Shown: positions 15,532 to 23,839, counted from the first letter of the stretch. The stretch: 49,291 nucleotides of DNA from Candidatus Shapirobacteria bacterium (GCA_016188545.1 JACPHO010000007.1:1-49291), one strand, 5' to 3'. The notes: generated by a model from the letters alone, not told the origin. Program-made: numbers and translations.

Positions 15532-16780
15532 ACATTTTGTGCCAATAAAAATAGTTAGAAATATATTATTAGTGGCTGCTTTAGTGGCAGTTTTTTCGTT
15601 GGTCAGTTATCGTCTTGGAGAAAGTAAGGTAACTTATCCTAAAGGTGAACTGAATTTGTCGATGATGTGGCGAGTCAAGGATCGGCTGGCAAAAACATTC
15701 TTAGAAAAAGATAAGATGAAGGACTCGGAGTTGACCCAAGGGGCGATTTCGGGAATGGTTCAGGCGTTGGGGGACCCGTACACAGTCTACTTACCGCCAA
15801 AAGAAAATAAGAGCGCCAATGAAGATTTGGCAGGTGAGTTTGGTGGAGTGGGGATAAGCTTGGGATATAAAGAAAAATCTCTAGCGGTGATGTCACCGCT
15901 TCCAAAGACTCCAGCCGAAAGAGCTGGCGTGTTAGCTGGAGACTTAATTTTAAAAATTATTGACAAAGAAAAGAGGGTTGATCGAGATACAAATGATATC
16001 GCCCTTGATGAGGCAGTTAACTTAATTCGCGGTAAAGTGGGGACTGAAGTAACTTTGAAAATGTATCGTGAGGGAGTTAAAGAACCTTGGGAAGTGACTC
16101 TTAAACGAGATAATATTGTGGTGCCCAGTTTGGAATTAGAATTCAAGGAAGAAAAAGGTAAAAAGGTGGCATGGATAAAGTTGTATAAGTTTACCGACAG
16201 GTTGTATAAAGACTGGTCTGATGTGGTGAATAAGATTTTGACTGAAAAAAATCGCGGCAACTTTGGTGGAATTGTCCTGGATGTTCGTAACAATCCAGGA
16301 GGATTTTTACAAGCTTCAGTGATGGTAGCGTCTGACTTTTTGAAAGAAGGGACAGTAGTGTCACAGGAATCGTCAAATGGTTCTAAAGAGACTTACACAG
16401 TCGATAAATCACTTGGTCGACTTACCAGTGAAAAGCTAGTGGTATTAGTAAACGGGGGATCGGCTTCAGCATCGGAAATATTGGCGGGGGCTTTACGCGA
16501 TCACAACAGGGCGAAGCTGGTTGGTGAAAAAACATTTGGGAAGGGAACAGTTCAACAACCTGAAGATTTCCCAGATGGATCTGGCCTTCACGTGACCATT
16601 GCCAGATGGTTGCTACCTAGTGGTAAAAATATTCACAAGGTTGGTGTAGAGCCGGATGTGGTTGTCAAATATGTGGCTCCCATTATTCCGACAGGTACTA
16701 CAACACCTGTTCCCACTGGGACAAAAGTGGAGGTTAAGGATAACCAGTTGGATAAGGCGATTGAAGTGCTTTTGCAGTAA
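15524..16780 (+). CDS. S41-family C-terminal processing peptidase (CtpA-like)
   Basis: This periplasmic-side serine protease cleaves proteins near their C-termini. A signal anchor is at residues about 10-30. The 'GMVQALGDPYTVYLPP' motif is near 65-85, a PDZ domain follows ('GVGISLGYKEKSLAVMSPL'), and the catalytic domain has Ser at about 315 in NGGSASASE and Lys at about 340 in GEKTFGKGTVQ, the 25-residue Ser-Lys spacing of the family. A Pro/Thr tail ends the protein. The start is TTG at 15524 or GTG at 15539; both overlap or adjoin the previous gene. It precedes an HtrA-type protease, giving two envelope proteases side by side. Confidence 0.92.
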   Translation: MFEHFVPIKIVRNILLVAALVAVFSLVSYRLGESKVTYPKGELNLSMMWRVKDRLAKTFLEKDKMKDSELTQGAISGMVQALGDPYTVYLPPKENKSANEDLAGEFGGVGISLGYKEKSLAVMSPLPKTPAERAGVLAGDLILKIIDKEKRVDRDTNDIALDEAVNLIRGKVGTEVTLKMYREGVKEPWEVTLKRDNIVVPSLELEFKEEKGKKVAWIKLYKFTDRLYKDWSDVVNKILTEKNRGNFGGIVLDVRNNPGGFLQASVMVASDFLKEGTVVSQESSNGSKETYTVDKSLGRLTSEKLVVLVNGGSASASEILAGALRDHNRAKLVGEKTFGKGTVQQPEDFPDGSGLHVTIARWLLPSGKNIHKVGVEPDVVVKYVAPIIPTGTTTPVPTGTKVEVKDNQLDKAIEVLLQ

Positions 16781-16813
16781 CCATTGAAATCCTCGACATA
16801 TATTCTTAGAACC

Positions 16814-16935
16814 GATAGTTTGCTGTCATGAGTAATCTCAGGCGCACGTACTGCAACTATCTACAAGCTCGTAAGTTACCTAACCGGAAAACAACTTACT
16901 GCGCAAGTTTCTTCGAATATACGTCCGAGTATTTC
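16814..16935 (+). ncRNA. Candidate structured RNA between ctpA and htrA
   Basis: This gap has no open frame but can form three consecutive stems. P1: GATAGTT (16814-16820) with AACTATC (16855-16861), with an inner TGAG/CTCA hairpin. P2: GTAAGTT (16871-16877) with AACTTAC (16893-16899), perfect. P3: GAATATAC (16915-16922) with GTATTTC (16929-16935), one bulge. The 3' arm of P2 could instead pair with AAGTT at 16905-16909. The htrA -10 box lies after it, so it is either a separate RNA or the ctpA 3' end. TTGAAA (16784-16789) and a weak TAGAAC 17 bases on could be its promoter. No known family is recognised. Confidence 0.4.
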
Positions 16936-16962
16936 AGATCATTTTCAGCAAAGTGAATATAT

Positions 16963-16968
16963 TATAAT
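16963..16968 (+). promoter_or_regulatory. -10 box for htrA
   Basis: A perfect TATAAT ends five bases before the ATG, so the mRNA is expected to be leaderless. No clear -35 is seen. Confidence 0.6.
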
Positions 16969-16973
16969 TTTAT

Positions 16974-18140
16974 ATGGATGAAAAAATTTTGAAAACATTT
17001 TTGATTGGACTGGGAGTTGGGGCGGTGGCGGTGGGCGCTTTTTTTGGTGGCGGGGTAGCTAGTCAGAGAGGGTGGTTAAAATTGCCAGGTGTGGATAATG
17101 CTGGAAATGTGACGATAAATAGATCAAAAGAAGTGGTGGATGAAGAATCGGTGGTGACGAGGGTAGTGGAGAAGGCAACTCCAAGCGTGGTGACGGTGTC
17201 GATTTCAAAAACGAATGTTGTGGGTGGAAATTTGCCACCAGGGTGGGATGTATTTGGCGACTTTTTTAATGTACCAAGAACTAAGCCAGTAGAGCAGAAG
17301 ATAGAACAAGATATCGGTACTGGATTTGTTATTGAAAAAGATGGCTTGATAGTGACCAACAAACATGTGGTTTCGGACTCTGGTGCGCGATACAAGGTGG
17401 TGATTGGCAAAGACCAGGTGGTGGAGGTAAAAGATATTTATCGGGACCCGACCAGTGATTTGGCCATATTGAAAGTAGATAAAACCGGATTGACACCAGT
17501 AACTTTAGGTGACTCGGATCAATTGAAAGTTGGCCAGACGGTGATAGCCATTGGAACTGCGCTTGGTGAATTTAGATCGACGGTAACTAAGGGAGTAATC
17601 TCTGGTTTGGGTAGGGGAATTACTGCTGGGTCACCATTGGCAGGATCTGAAAGACTTGATAACGTAATTCAAACAGATGCGGCCATTAACCCTGGAAATT
17701 CCGGTGGTCCACTATTTAATTCAAGTGGTGAGGCGATTGGAGTGAACGTGGCGGTATCGCAAGAGGGACAAAGTATCGGATTTGCTTTACCAATTAATCT
17801 AGTTAAAGAATCGATTAACAATTTTAAGACAACTGGTGAGTTTGAAAGACCGTACCTGGGTGTTGGCTACCAGATGATTACCAAACAATCGGCACTTTTG
17901 AACGATGTACCTGCGGGCGCTTATGTAAAGTCGATTGTTGAGGGTAGTCCGGCTGAAGTGGCTGGACTAAAGGTTGGGGATATTATTGTGGAGATGGAAG
18001 GTAAAAAGTTGGTTGACGAAAAGAATGCATCTCTAGCCAATATGATTAATCGTAAAAAAATTGGTGACATGGTAAGTCTAAAAGTGTGGAGAGAGGATAA
18101 GGAACTGGCCTTTAGTGTAAAGCTAGAAAAAAGGAAATAG
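16974..18140 (+). CDS. HtrA/DegP-like trypsin-type serine protease with PDZ domain
   Basis: This membrane-anchored quality-control protease has a signal anchor at residues about 7-26. The catalytic triad is H131 (TNKHVV), D162 (TSDLAIL) and S243 (GNSGGP). 'TDAAINPGNSGGPLFNSSGEAIGVNVA' and 'GQSIGFALPI' are family signatures. One PDZ domain covers about 290-385 ('GAYVKSIVEGSPAEVAGLKVGDIIVEMEGKKL'). Length (388) fits the DegS/HtrA single-PDZ type. It follows a CtpA-type protease and a possible structured RNA and has its own near-leaderless promoter. Confidence 0.95.
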   Translation: MDEKILKTFLIGLGVGAVAVGAFFGGGVASQRGWLKLPGVDNAGNVTINRSKEVVDEESVVTRVVEKATPSVVTVSISKTNVVGGNLPPGWDVFGDFFNVPRTKPVEQKIEQDIGTGFVIEKDGLIVTNKHVVSDSGARYKVVIGKDQVVEVKDIYRDPTSDLAILKVDKTGLTPVTLGDSDQLKVGQTVIAIGTALGEFRSTVTKGVISGLGRGITAGSPLAGSERLDNVIQTDAAINPGNSGGPLFNSSGEAIGVNVAVSQEGQSIGFALPINLVKESINNFKTTGEFERPYLGVGYQMITKQSALLNDVPAGAYVKSIVEGSPAEVAGLKVGDIIVEMEGKKLVDEKNASLANMINRKKIGDMVSLKVWREDKELAFSVKLEKRK

Positions 18141-18149
18141 AGTTGGTGG

Positions 18150-18158
18150 TGGTATAAT
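18150..18158 (+). promoter_or_regulatory. Extended -10 promoter TGGTATAAT
   Basis: TGG TATAAT ends nine bases before the ATG of the following gene, predicting a leader of about three bases. Confidence 0.65.
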
Positions 18159-18167
18159 CGGCAGTAT

Positions 18168-18530
18168 ATGGCAAACAAAGTACATGGACAAGAGCTGGTA
18201 AAAACATTAGTTATTGCTGAACCAATGGGATTAACTCGTATATTTGATAATAGAACTACGTTGAGCGTTGTCGAACCGAGCCCTCTGCCTACACTTTTTG
18301 GGCTAAGAAACGGAAATAACCTGGAAGTTCGTGATAGGCATGGTAGAACAGAAGGTCGGACATTTCTTTTCATGGATGAAAACAAGCTGGATTTGTGCGG
18401 TGAAGGGACTGAAAAAACTGTAGTTGACAATGGCCTGTTGGGAAATGTTCGGATTACTTTGGTAAGGGGGACTGGTGATGCTTTGAGAAAGCGTATTGAG
18501 GCAACTCCAAATAGAAAAGTTATTGACTAA
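18168..18530 (+). CDS. Hypothetical protein, 120 residues
   Basis: I do not recognise this small soluble protein. It starts MANKVHGQELVKTLVIAEPM, is beta-rich in the middle ('NNLEVRDRHGRTEGRTFLFMDENKLDL') and ends with a basic helix (GDALRKRIEATPNRK). It has its own extended -10 promoter and is probably leaderless. It converges with the minus-strand gene at 18541, ten bases away. Confidence 0.6.
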   Translation: MANKVHGQELVKTLVIAEPMGLTRIFDNRTTLSVVEPSPLPTLFGLRNGNNLEVRDRHGRTEGRTFLFMDENKLDLCGEGTEKTVVDNGLLGNVRITLVRGTGDALRKRIEATPNRKVID

Positions 18531-18540
18531 TTTTTTCGGC

Positions 18541-18753
18541 TTATTTTCCAGGTGATTTTTCTTGTTTATCTGTTGTGGGCGACAGTTTGTTGGTGATTGG
18601 TTGAGTGGGGGTGGGGAGTCGGGCAGAAAGTCCGGGGATAGCCTGAGGAAGTTTTCTTTCGGTCAAGTTTTTTAGTGCGGCTTCGGTCTGATTCAATAGG
18701 TCAACAAATTCTTCCTTGTTTGTAGGTATCTTAGTTCGTAGTTTCTGGAGCAT
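18541..18753 (-). CDS. Small hypothetical protein downstream of the release factor gene
   Basis: The 70-residue protein has a helical N-terminus ([26 protein letters not shown]) and a Pro/Thr-rich, probably disordered C-terminus ([19 protein letters not shown]). It starts within the last codons of the release-factor gene (23-base overlap), so it is translationally coupled to it. No family is recognised; a small helper of the release factor is one possibility, unsupported by motif. Confidence 0.55.
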   Translation of the reverse strand: MLQKLRTKIPTNKEEFVDLLNQTEAALKNLTERKLPQAIPGLSARLPTPTQPITNKLSPTTDKQEKSPGK

Positions 18754-19450
18754 CTAATATGGATAGCTCGAGGAGCATATCGGTGATATCGCCATCAAGG
18801 CAATTTTTTAAATTGAACTCTTTGTTGATACGATGGTCTTTGATCTGATTGCGTGAGTAGTTATAGGTGCGGATTTTGTCGGCACGCATGGCTAGACCGA
18901 TTTTTTCGCGAGTAGAGCCGTTGGTAGCTAGTCGTTTATCCTCTTCGTTTTGCCATAGTTTGGCACGAAGTAAGGTCCAGGCAATTTCTTTGTTTTGTTC
19001 TTGGGAACGTTCTTGACGGACAGAGAAGGTTAGTCCTGTTGGTTTGTGAAGAAGACGAACAGCGGTGCTAACTTTGTTAACATTTTGACCTCCATTTCCG
19101 CCGGCTCGGGAAGCTGTTATTTCAACATCATCAGGATTGATGACTATATCATGTGAAGTTACTTGGGGGAGGACAACTACGGCAGCGGTTGAAGTTTGGA
19201 TACGACCCTTCTTTTCAGTAACAGGAACTCTTTGGACGCGGTGGGTACCTGTTTCCCACTTTAATTGGTCAAAGGCACCCATTCCAGATATTTTAATGAT
19301 ATTGCTGTCAACTTGGGAAACTTTCCAACCGACTTTTCCAGCATAACGACTATACATGTGCATAAGATCTTCCATCCATAGGGCTGATTCATCACCACCG
19401 GGACCGGGTCGAAATTCGAGTAGGGCAATGTTTGGGTTAATGGTTGGCAT
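18731..19450 (-). CDS. Class I release factor (RF1-type) lacking domain 1
   Basis: The GGQ peptidyl-hydrolysis motif is at residues 120-122 ('[17 protein letters not shown]'). The codon-recognition tripeptide is PVT (76-78, in [15 protein letters not shown]), matching the RF1 PxT type rather than the SPF of RF2. '[16 protein letters not shown]' is the usual C-terminal signature. At 239 residues it lacks the roughly 100-residue N-terminal domain and begins directly at '[30 protein letters not shown]'. Upstream sequence is the rpmE terminator, so no longer start is possible. It should terminate at UAA and UAG; UGA stops in the window imply an RF2 elsewhere. Confidence 0.85.
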   Translation of the reverse strand: MPTINPNIALLEFRPGPGGDESALWMEDLMHMYSRYAGKVGWKVSQVDSNIIKISGMGAFDQLKWETGTHRVQRVPVTEKKGRIQTSTAAVVVLPQVTSHDIVINPDDVEITASRAGGNGGQNVNKVSTAVRLLHKPTGLTFSVRQERSQEQNKEIAWTLLRAKLWQNEEDKRLATNGSTREKIGLAMRADKIRTYNYSRNQIKDHRINKEFNLKNCLDGDITDMLLELSILDAPETTN

Positions 19451-19495
19451 GTTTTATTGATTTAAGAAATATGATTTATGATATATGAATAATAC

Positions 19496-19535
19496 AAAAA
19501 AAGCCGTTAGAAAACATTGTTTTCAAAACGGCTTT
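19496..19535 (-). terminator. Intrinsic terminator after rpmE
   Basis: AAAGCCGTT (19500-19508) pairs with AACGGCTTT (19527-19535), and an inner GAAAAC / GTTTTC (19510-19515, 19519-19524) extends the stem. The A-run at 19496-19502 is the U-tract on the minus strand, directly downstream of the rpmE stop. Confidence 0.85.
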
Positions 19536-19542
19536 CAACTAG

Positions 19543-19815
19543 CTAATTTTTGTCAGCGGCTTTTTTAGCCTTTTTATCGGCAACCTTTTTAGCCTTAGCA
19601 GCTTTGTAGGTAACACCCTGAGTAACTTTTTCTTTAAACTTGTCGATACGTCCCTTAATGTCAACGAATTTTAGTTGTCCAGTGAAGAATGGGTGGCATT
19701 TGCTGCAGACCTCGACTTCAATAATTTCAACGGTTGAACCGGTAATAAATTTGTTGCCACAGGCACAGCTGACTTGGCAATCTTCAAAATATTTAGGATG
19801 AATAGCTTGTTTCAT
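19543..19815 (-). CDS. rpmE: Large ribosomal subunit protein bL31
   Basis: The protein starts [10 protein letters not shown], the bL31 opening. Zinc-binding cysteines C17, C19, C37 and C40 (CACGNKF and CSKCHPF) make it the zinc (C+) form. '[20 protein letters not shown]' and '[12 protein letters not shown]' are family blocks. A Lys/Ala-rich tail (about 70-90) is longer than in most bL31. It is read from its own extended -10 promoter and ends in a strong terminator, so it is a single-gene transcript. Confidence 0.95.
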   Translation of the reverse strand: MKQAIHPKYFEDCQVSCACGNKFITGSTVEIIEVEVCSKCHPFFTGQLKFVDIKGRIDKFKEKVTQGVTYKAAKAKKVADKKAKKAADKN

Positions 19816-19823
19816 AGTAGTAG

Positions 19824-19832
19824 ATTATAGCA
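19824..19832 (-). promoter_or_regulatory. Extended -10 promoter of rpmE
   Basis: On the minus strand TGC TATAAT ends eight bases before the rpmE ATG, predicting a leader of one or two bases. Confidence 0.6.
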
Positions 19833-19883
19833 AATATTTAATTAATTTGGGTTTTTGACAATTATGTATATTGATTTATATTA

Positions 19884-19912
19884 TTGACATTGGGTAAATT
19901 ATGTATTATCAT
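19884..19912 (+). promoter_or_regulatory. Promoter of the AbrB/PIN toxin-antitoxin pair
   Basis: TTGACA (19884-19889), 17 bases, TATCAT (19907-19912), six bases before the antitoxin ATG at 19919. The 10-base direct repeat AATTATGTAT occurs at 19860-19869 and 19897-19906, the second copy overlapping the -10, and could be the antitoxin operator. Confidence 0.65.
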
Positions 19913-19918
19913 GGTTTT

Positions 19919-20158
19919 ATGACATACACAATTTCAATTTCGAGCAGGAAGCTAGGATATTTTCCTGAAGAATTACTAAAAAAAATGAAGATAAAAGGTA
20001 AGGGTAAAGTAGTAATTTTTGAGGATAATGGAAAGTGGGTGATTAAACCAGTAAAGGATATTATGGAATTTGCCGGAATGACTAAGAAAAAAATGCCTAA
20101 AGATTTTGATTATAGAGAGTATATGGAGACACACTACAATGAATCTGATAGATTCTAA
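19919..20158 (+). CDS. AbrB/MazE-like antitoxin
   Basis: The 79-residue protein has a swapped-hairpin AbrB-like N-terminus ('MTYTISISSRKLGYFPEELLKKMKIKGKGKVVIFEDNGKWVIKPV') and an acidic C-terminal tail that would bind the toxin. The start was chosen at the ATG six bases after the -10 box; an in-frame ATG at 19901 lies inside the promoter. The gene overlaps the PIN toxin by 20 bases. This is a second, unrelated antitoxin type next to a PIN toxin in the same window. Confidence 0.75.
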   Translation: MTYTISISSRKLGYFPEELLKKMKIKGKGKVVIFEDNGKWVIKPVKDIMEFAGMTKKKMPKDFDYREYMETHYNESDRF

Positions 20159-20537
20159 TGTTTGGATAAGATTGGCAGAAGGTCAGGTTGGGGTGGTTGA
20201 GTTTGTGAAATTTGTGAGAGATGGATCTAAGCAGTTTTATTTACCGGGAATTGTGGTCGCAGAGATAGAGTGGGTATTAAGGAGTGTCTACAAGAGAGAA
20301 ACGACTCAAATTATTGAGTTTGTAGATTCAATCGTGGGCATGAACAATTTGGTTGTATTTAGTGATATCAATATTAATAAGTCGTTGGATTATTTTCGAA
20401 AATATAATATTAAAATGATAGATGCCATGATTGCTTCAATTATGGATGGCAGTGATATGATTGTGAGTTATGATAGAGATTTTGACAAATTACCAGGGAT
20501 TAAGCGAGTTGAGCCAAAAGATCTGCTGGTGAAATAG
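20139..20537 (+). CDS. PIN-domain toxin (VapC-like)
   Basis: The catalytic acids of a PIN nuclease are visible: D5 in 'MNLIDSNVWIRL', E in 'GIVVAEIEWVL', and the C-terminal 'MIDAMIASIMDGSDMIVSYDRDFDKLPGI', which carries D and DRDFD. The first motif, IDSNVWI, matches VapC well. It is co-translated with the AbrB-type antitoxin. The 3' end runs 38 bases into the convergent hisS gene, so the two are read antisense at their ends. Confidence 0.85.
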   Translation: MNLIDSNVWIRLAEGQVGVVEFVKFVRDGSKQFYLPGIVVAEIEWVLRSVYKRETTQIIEFVDSIVGMNNLVVFSDININKSLDYFRKYNIKMIDAMIASIMDGSDMIVSYDRDFDKLPGIKRVEPKDLLVK

Positions 20538-21831
20538 TTTTCTGTTCTCCAGTCGACATGTTTTTGAGGGTGACTTGATTGTTTTTGGCTTCATCTGGCC
20601 CAATCACTGCGACAAATGGTATGTTTTTGTCACTGGCATATTTGAACTGTTTACCGAGCTTGTCGGCGATAGGGTAGAGGAGCGTGTTGACATTATCTTT
20701 TCTCAATAAATTTGCCAACTTAATGCTTTCATTTTGTAATTCCGGAGAAAAAATGGATACTAAAACTTTGGCACTGGAAAGCGAATCTGGAACCATTTTT
20801 CGATCTTTTAAAATATCGCAAATTCTTTCAATACCAAATGAGCCACCGGTAGCCGGTATTTGTTTGGTGTCGCCAATGTAGCGGCCAATCAAATTATCAT
20901 AACGGCCGCAGCCGGCAATAGAGCCGACACCGCCATCAATTACCTCAAATTCCCAGACCGGGCCGGTGTAAGAGGCGAGTCCGCGGGCGATGGAAGTATC
21001 GAAACGATAGAGGTCTTCTGATATATTTAAAAGCTTAAAATAATCAAAAATTTGCTTTAATTCGTCCAGACTTTCTGAACCTATAGCTGTAGTGCCGACT
21101 GTAGATTTTAATTGTTCAATAATTTGATAATTATCCAAATTTAGGTAATTATTAGTATCGGTTATTTTTAGAATTTCGTTGGCCTGGTTTCCTTCCAGAC
21201 CTCTTTTTTTAGTTAGCTCCTGTAAGACGCCTTCACGACCGATTTTTTTTAGTTTGTCAACGGACATGCATATGCCATAAAACTTATCAGCAGGAATATT
21301 TAGATATTCTCGAAGACCATCTAAAAATTTTCGATTACTGATACGGGCGATATATTTATCAAAACCGAGATGGTCAACTATTTCTAAGCCCATTTGAATA
21401 AATTCGGCATCAGCTATCATGGAGGATGAGCCAATGGTGTCAGCATCACATTGAGTAAATTGACGATAGCGACCTTTTTGGGTATTTTCGGCGCGCCAAA
21501 CAGGTTGGATTTGGTAACGCTTGTAAGGAAAGGAAACTTTATCAAAATTTGCGGCTACTGCCCGGCACATCGCAGTCATTACTTCGTACTTAAGCATGAC
21601 ATCACGATTGCCGGGATCTTTGAATCGATAAAATTGTTTTTCGGCCTCTTCACCACTGACACCCAACATAAATTGGCTGTATTCTACGGCCGGAGTTTCG
21701 AGGGGTTCGTAGCCGTATTTTTCAAAAACCGATTTGAAAGTGTTGATGACAAATTCGCGTAATTTGATATCGGAGGCGAACCAATCATTGAAGCCACGAA
21801 GAGGTTGCGGTTTTAAAGAAGTATCAGTCAT
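20500..21831 (-). CDS. hisS: Histidyl-tRNA synthetase
   Basis: This class II synthetase charges tRNA-His. Motif 1 is around 'FGINTFKSVFEKYGYEPLETPAVE'-type sequence at the N-terminus. Motif 2 is 'KRYQIQPVWRAENTQKGRYRQFTQCDAD'. The HisS-specific block is 'GSIAGCGRYDNLIGRY' and motif 3 is 'ATGGSFGIERICDIL'. An anticodon-binding domain covers about 345-443 ('KVLVSIFSPELQNESIKLANLLRKDNVN'). The length of 443 is normal. It is the last gene of a four-gene minus-strand operon that begins with a His leader peptide and attenuator. It follows the previous gene by 15 bases. Confidence 0.95.
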   Translation of the reverse strand: MTDTSLKPQPLRGFNDWFASDIKLREFVINTFKSVFEKYGYEPLETPAVEYSQFMLGVSGEEAEKQFYRFKDPGNRDVMLKYEVMTAMCRAVAANFDKVSFPYKRYQIQPVWRAENTQKGRYRQFTQCDADTIGSSSMIADAEFIQMGLEIVDHLGFDKYIARISNRKFLDGLREYLNIPADKFYGICMSVDKLKKIGREGVLQELTKKRGLEGNQANEILKITDTNNYLNLDNYQIIEQLKSTVGTTAIGSESLDELKQIFDYFKLLNISEDLYRFDTSIARGLASYTGPVWEFEVIDGGVGSIAGCGRYDNLIGRYIGDTKQIPATGGSFGIERICDILKDRKMVPDSLSSAKVLVSIFSPELQNESIKLANLLRKDNVNTLLYPIADKLGKQFKYASDKNIPFVAVIGPDEAKNNQVTLKNMSTGEQKTISPADLLAQLA

Positions 21832-21846
21832 GGGTAGATTTTATCA

Positions 21847-23295
21847 TTAACCGGCTTCGAATATTTCTTTGTTGACGATTTTGCGGTTCCAATTTTCAGC
21901 AGCTTCCAATACATAAATTGTTGGTGGAAATTTAACGGTTGCTTCCCGGTCGACAACATAATTTTGATCGCGACTACGGCGTTCAGTGCTGAGTAGTACC
22001 GTATTTTCGCCGATATTGCTGAAGACTGCACCTTGGCCGGCGTTTACTGCCCAAATATTTCGGGCTACTTTGAGGGATTCCTGTCGCATAATGTTTACTG
22101 GATACAATTTCTTTTTAGCAAAAGTGTCATAGCGTCGTTCAACATCTTCCTCAAATTTATTCCCCCAGGTACGGTTAAAATCTGTATCTCTAAGTGCGGA
22201 TACCTGTGTCATTACTCGTCGGACGGTTTTGTCATATATGGGGTTGTTATTGGTTAGATTGGAAATTTTTTCTACCGAAAGTCGGCCATTGTATTTTTTT
22301 ATATATTCGCGGAGATTAGCCATATATTGTTCTAAGTTGGCCAAATTTTTCGGAGTAACCGGGCCGTTGGCACCGATTTCGGTATAATCAGTATCAGCGA
22401 CATACATTTGTAAGCCGGCATTGATACCATAATTTTCAAAAAGATCGACTTTATCGGCCATTTCATCAATGATCAAAGGTACAGGTTCTACCTTGGGATT
22501 AGACTTGTAAGTATCAAGATTGGGATTGAGTGTATAGCCACCCTGATAATCGAACTCATTGATGGTACAAAGCATGGTGGTTAAGTCTACCGATTCACCG
22601 GACAATCCTTTGACCACAACTTCCGGTAAACGAATTTTTTGCTCCCAAGTATCATCTGTTTTTAGGCGATCTATCTCAAATAGAAGCCCGGTAAACTGAA
22701 GAGCCTTTTCAGGATTTGAAGTTTTGGATAATCCCTGTTGAAGAGTATTGGCTAAACGCTGTTTTTGTTTGATCAATTCCCGTGTAGAAATTAAATTCAC
22801 TATTTCGTCATCAGATATTTGGCTAATTATATTTTGATCAATTAACTGGCGGGAATATTCAAGTTTGGGAGTATCATTGGGAATTCTTTGACCCAAAGAT
22901 TCTAAGTTATCCAGTTGCTGGCAGATTAGTCGGTTGTACAGGTCGTCATATTCAGGATCGGGTTGCTGTTTAAGGCGGGAAATTTCTCTTCCGGCAATTT
23001 CCTTTTGATATTTTAACTTCCTGTCGATAGCTCCTTGTTGGCGGCGGATGGCAGCCCTAGTTTCGTAACCAATTGTGTCAGCCCACCATTGACGAGCAAC
23101 AGTGGAAGTATCGGGCTGAGCAAGACTAGTATCCTTGTCCATTTGAGCCATTACATCAGCTTTTTCTTTTTGAGATATTTCCACAAGACTGGCTAAATCT
23201 TGAGACGAATTATATGGCGCCTGAAATTGGTCATAATTCCAAGATTGAGAGCGAGGGAGGACTTTGTTTTTAATATCAATGGGCTGAAAGGGCAA
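21847..23295 (-). CDS. Hypothetical 482-residue protein in the hisS operon
   Basis: I do not recognise this large soluble protein. The N-terminal half is helical and rich in charged residues (residues about 60-130, 'RRQQGAIDRKLKYQKEIAGREISRLKQQ'). The middle has an alpha/beta region ('VDLFENYGINAGLQMYVADTDYTEIG'), and the C-terminus includes 'RRYDTFAKKKLYPVNIMRQESLKVARNIWAVNAGQGAVFSNIGENTVLLSTERRSRDQNYVVDREATVKFPPTIYVLEAAENWN' in which several basic and aromatic positions look conserved-like. No signal or membrane segment. It overlaps the preceding gene by 20 bases and sits just before hisS, so it is under the same His-responsive attenuator. Confidence 0.7.
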   Translation of the reverse strand: MPFQPIDIKNKVLPRSQSWNYDQFQAPYNSSQDLASLVEISQKEKADVMAQMDKDTSLAQPDTSTVARQWWADTIGYETRAAIRRQQGAIDRKLKYQKEIAGREISRLKQQPDPEYDDLYNRLICQQLDNLESLGQRIPNDTPKLEYSRQLIDQNIISQISDDEIVNLISTRELIKQKQRLANTLQQGLSKTSNPEKALQFTGLLFEIDRLKTDDTWEQKIRLPEVVVKGLSGESVDLTTMLCTINEFDYQGGYTLNPNLDTYKSNPKVEPVPLIIDEMADKVDLFENYGINAGLQMYVADTDYTEIGANGPVTPKNLANLEQYMANLREYIKKYNGRLSVEKISNLTNNNPIYDKTVRRVMTQVSALRDTDFNRTWGNKFEEDVERRYDTFAKKKLYPVNIMRQESLKVARNIWAVNAGQGAVFSNIGENTVLLSTERRSRDQNYVVDREATVKFPPTIYVLEAAENWNRKIVNKEIFEAG

Positions 23296-23476
23296 TGACC
23301 TGGTTTAAATCTGAAACAATGTTTCTGGCTAATTTTTGAGCATCCTGTTCTATAGCCTGGGAAACAGTAACTGATCTTTTGAACAGTCGCTGACCGAATA
23401 AACTATCCAACAAAGGATTGGACTTGACTTCATTTTTATAAATTTTCTCCGGTGATTTCATAATTTTTACTTTCAT
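23276..23476 (-). CDS. Small hypothetical protein in the hisS operon
   Basis: The 66-residue protein starts at the ATG giving MKVKIMKSPEKIYKNEVKSN; a longer in-frame start would overlap the upstream gene heavily. It is predominantly helical ('LFKRSVTVSQAIEQDAQKLARNIVSDLNQVIAL'). No known family. The gene is flanked closely on both sides (13-base gap before, 20-base overlap after), which supports a single transcript. Confidence 0.55.
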   Translation of the reverse strand: MKVKIMKSPEKIYKNEVKSNPLLDSLFGQRLFKRSVTVSQAIEQDAQKLARNIVSDLNQVIALSAH

Positions 23477-23489
23477 AATTTTTAATATT

Positions 23490-23735
23490 TTAATAACTTG
23501 ACCGATCACTTCTTTGTCTGGTTGGTAATCGGTCGGGAATAAATACATCAATGGTGGTCCGTTCACCATTTTCGATAGGTCCGGGACGACTGACCCAGCT
23601 ACCGGGTGGTTGATAAGAAATAGTAACGGTTTCTTCAGTCAGAAAGCCACCTGAAAATTTTTGGCATCGGGAAAGTATCGGTCCGTCCCGGCGCGGATCG
23701 TAATTTCTGATGCTAATGTCAACGGTTTTATTCAT
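23490..23735 (-). CDS. Small hypothetical protein, first gene after the His attenuator
   Basis: The 81-residue beta-rich protein contains 'SGGFLTEETVTISYQPPGSWVSRPGPI' and 'TTIDVFIPDRLP'. No family recognised. It is the first full gene after the leader peptide and terminator, about 30 bases past the T-run, so its expression should follow His starvation. Confidence 0.55.
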   Translation of the reverse strand: MNKTVDISIRNYDPRRDGPILSRCQKFSGGFLTEETVTISYQPPGSWVSRPGPIENGERTTIDVFIPDRLPTRQRSDRSSY

Positions 23736-23766
23736 AATTTTATTTTAATTTAATAATTTGGGGAAC

Positions 23767-23839
23767 AAAAAAATCCCCCAAGAGCGGGGGATTTGAGAAT
23801 TTAAATAAGATTTGTTTTAGGTCGAAACAACACCCCGCT
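23767..23839 (-). terminator. His-responsive attenuator: terminator with competing antiterminator
   Basis: On the minus strand AAATCCCCC (23794-23786) pairs perfectly with GGGGGATTT (23779-23771) around GCTCTT, followed by a U-run to 23767. Upstream, AGCGGGG (23839-23833) pairs perfectly with CCCCGCT (23789-23783), which is part of the terminator's 5' arm and loop, so the two exclude each other. A third option, ACACCC (23863-23858, inside the His codons) with GGGTGT (23835-23830), would free the terminator. That is the four-segment logic of the classical his and trp attenuators. Confidence 0.82.

Noticed and set aside
16784-16973. 6S RNA or tmRNA between ctpA and htrA
   Set aside because: Length and stem arrangement do not fit either, and no tRNA-like ends are seen.
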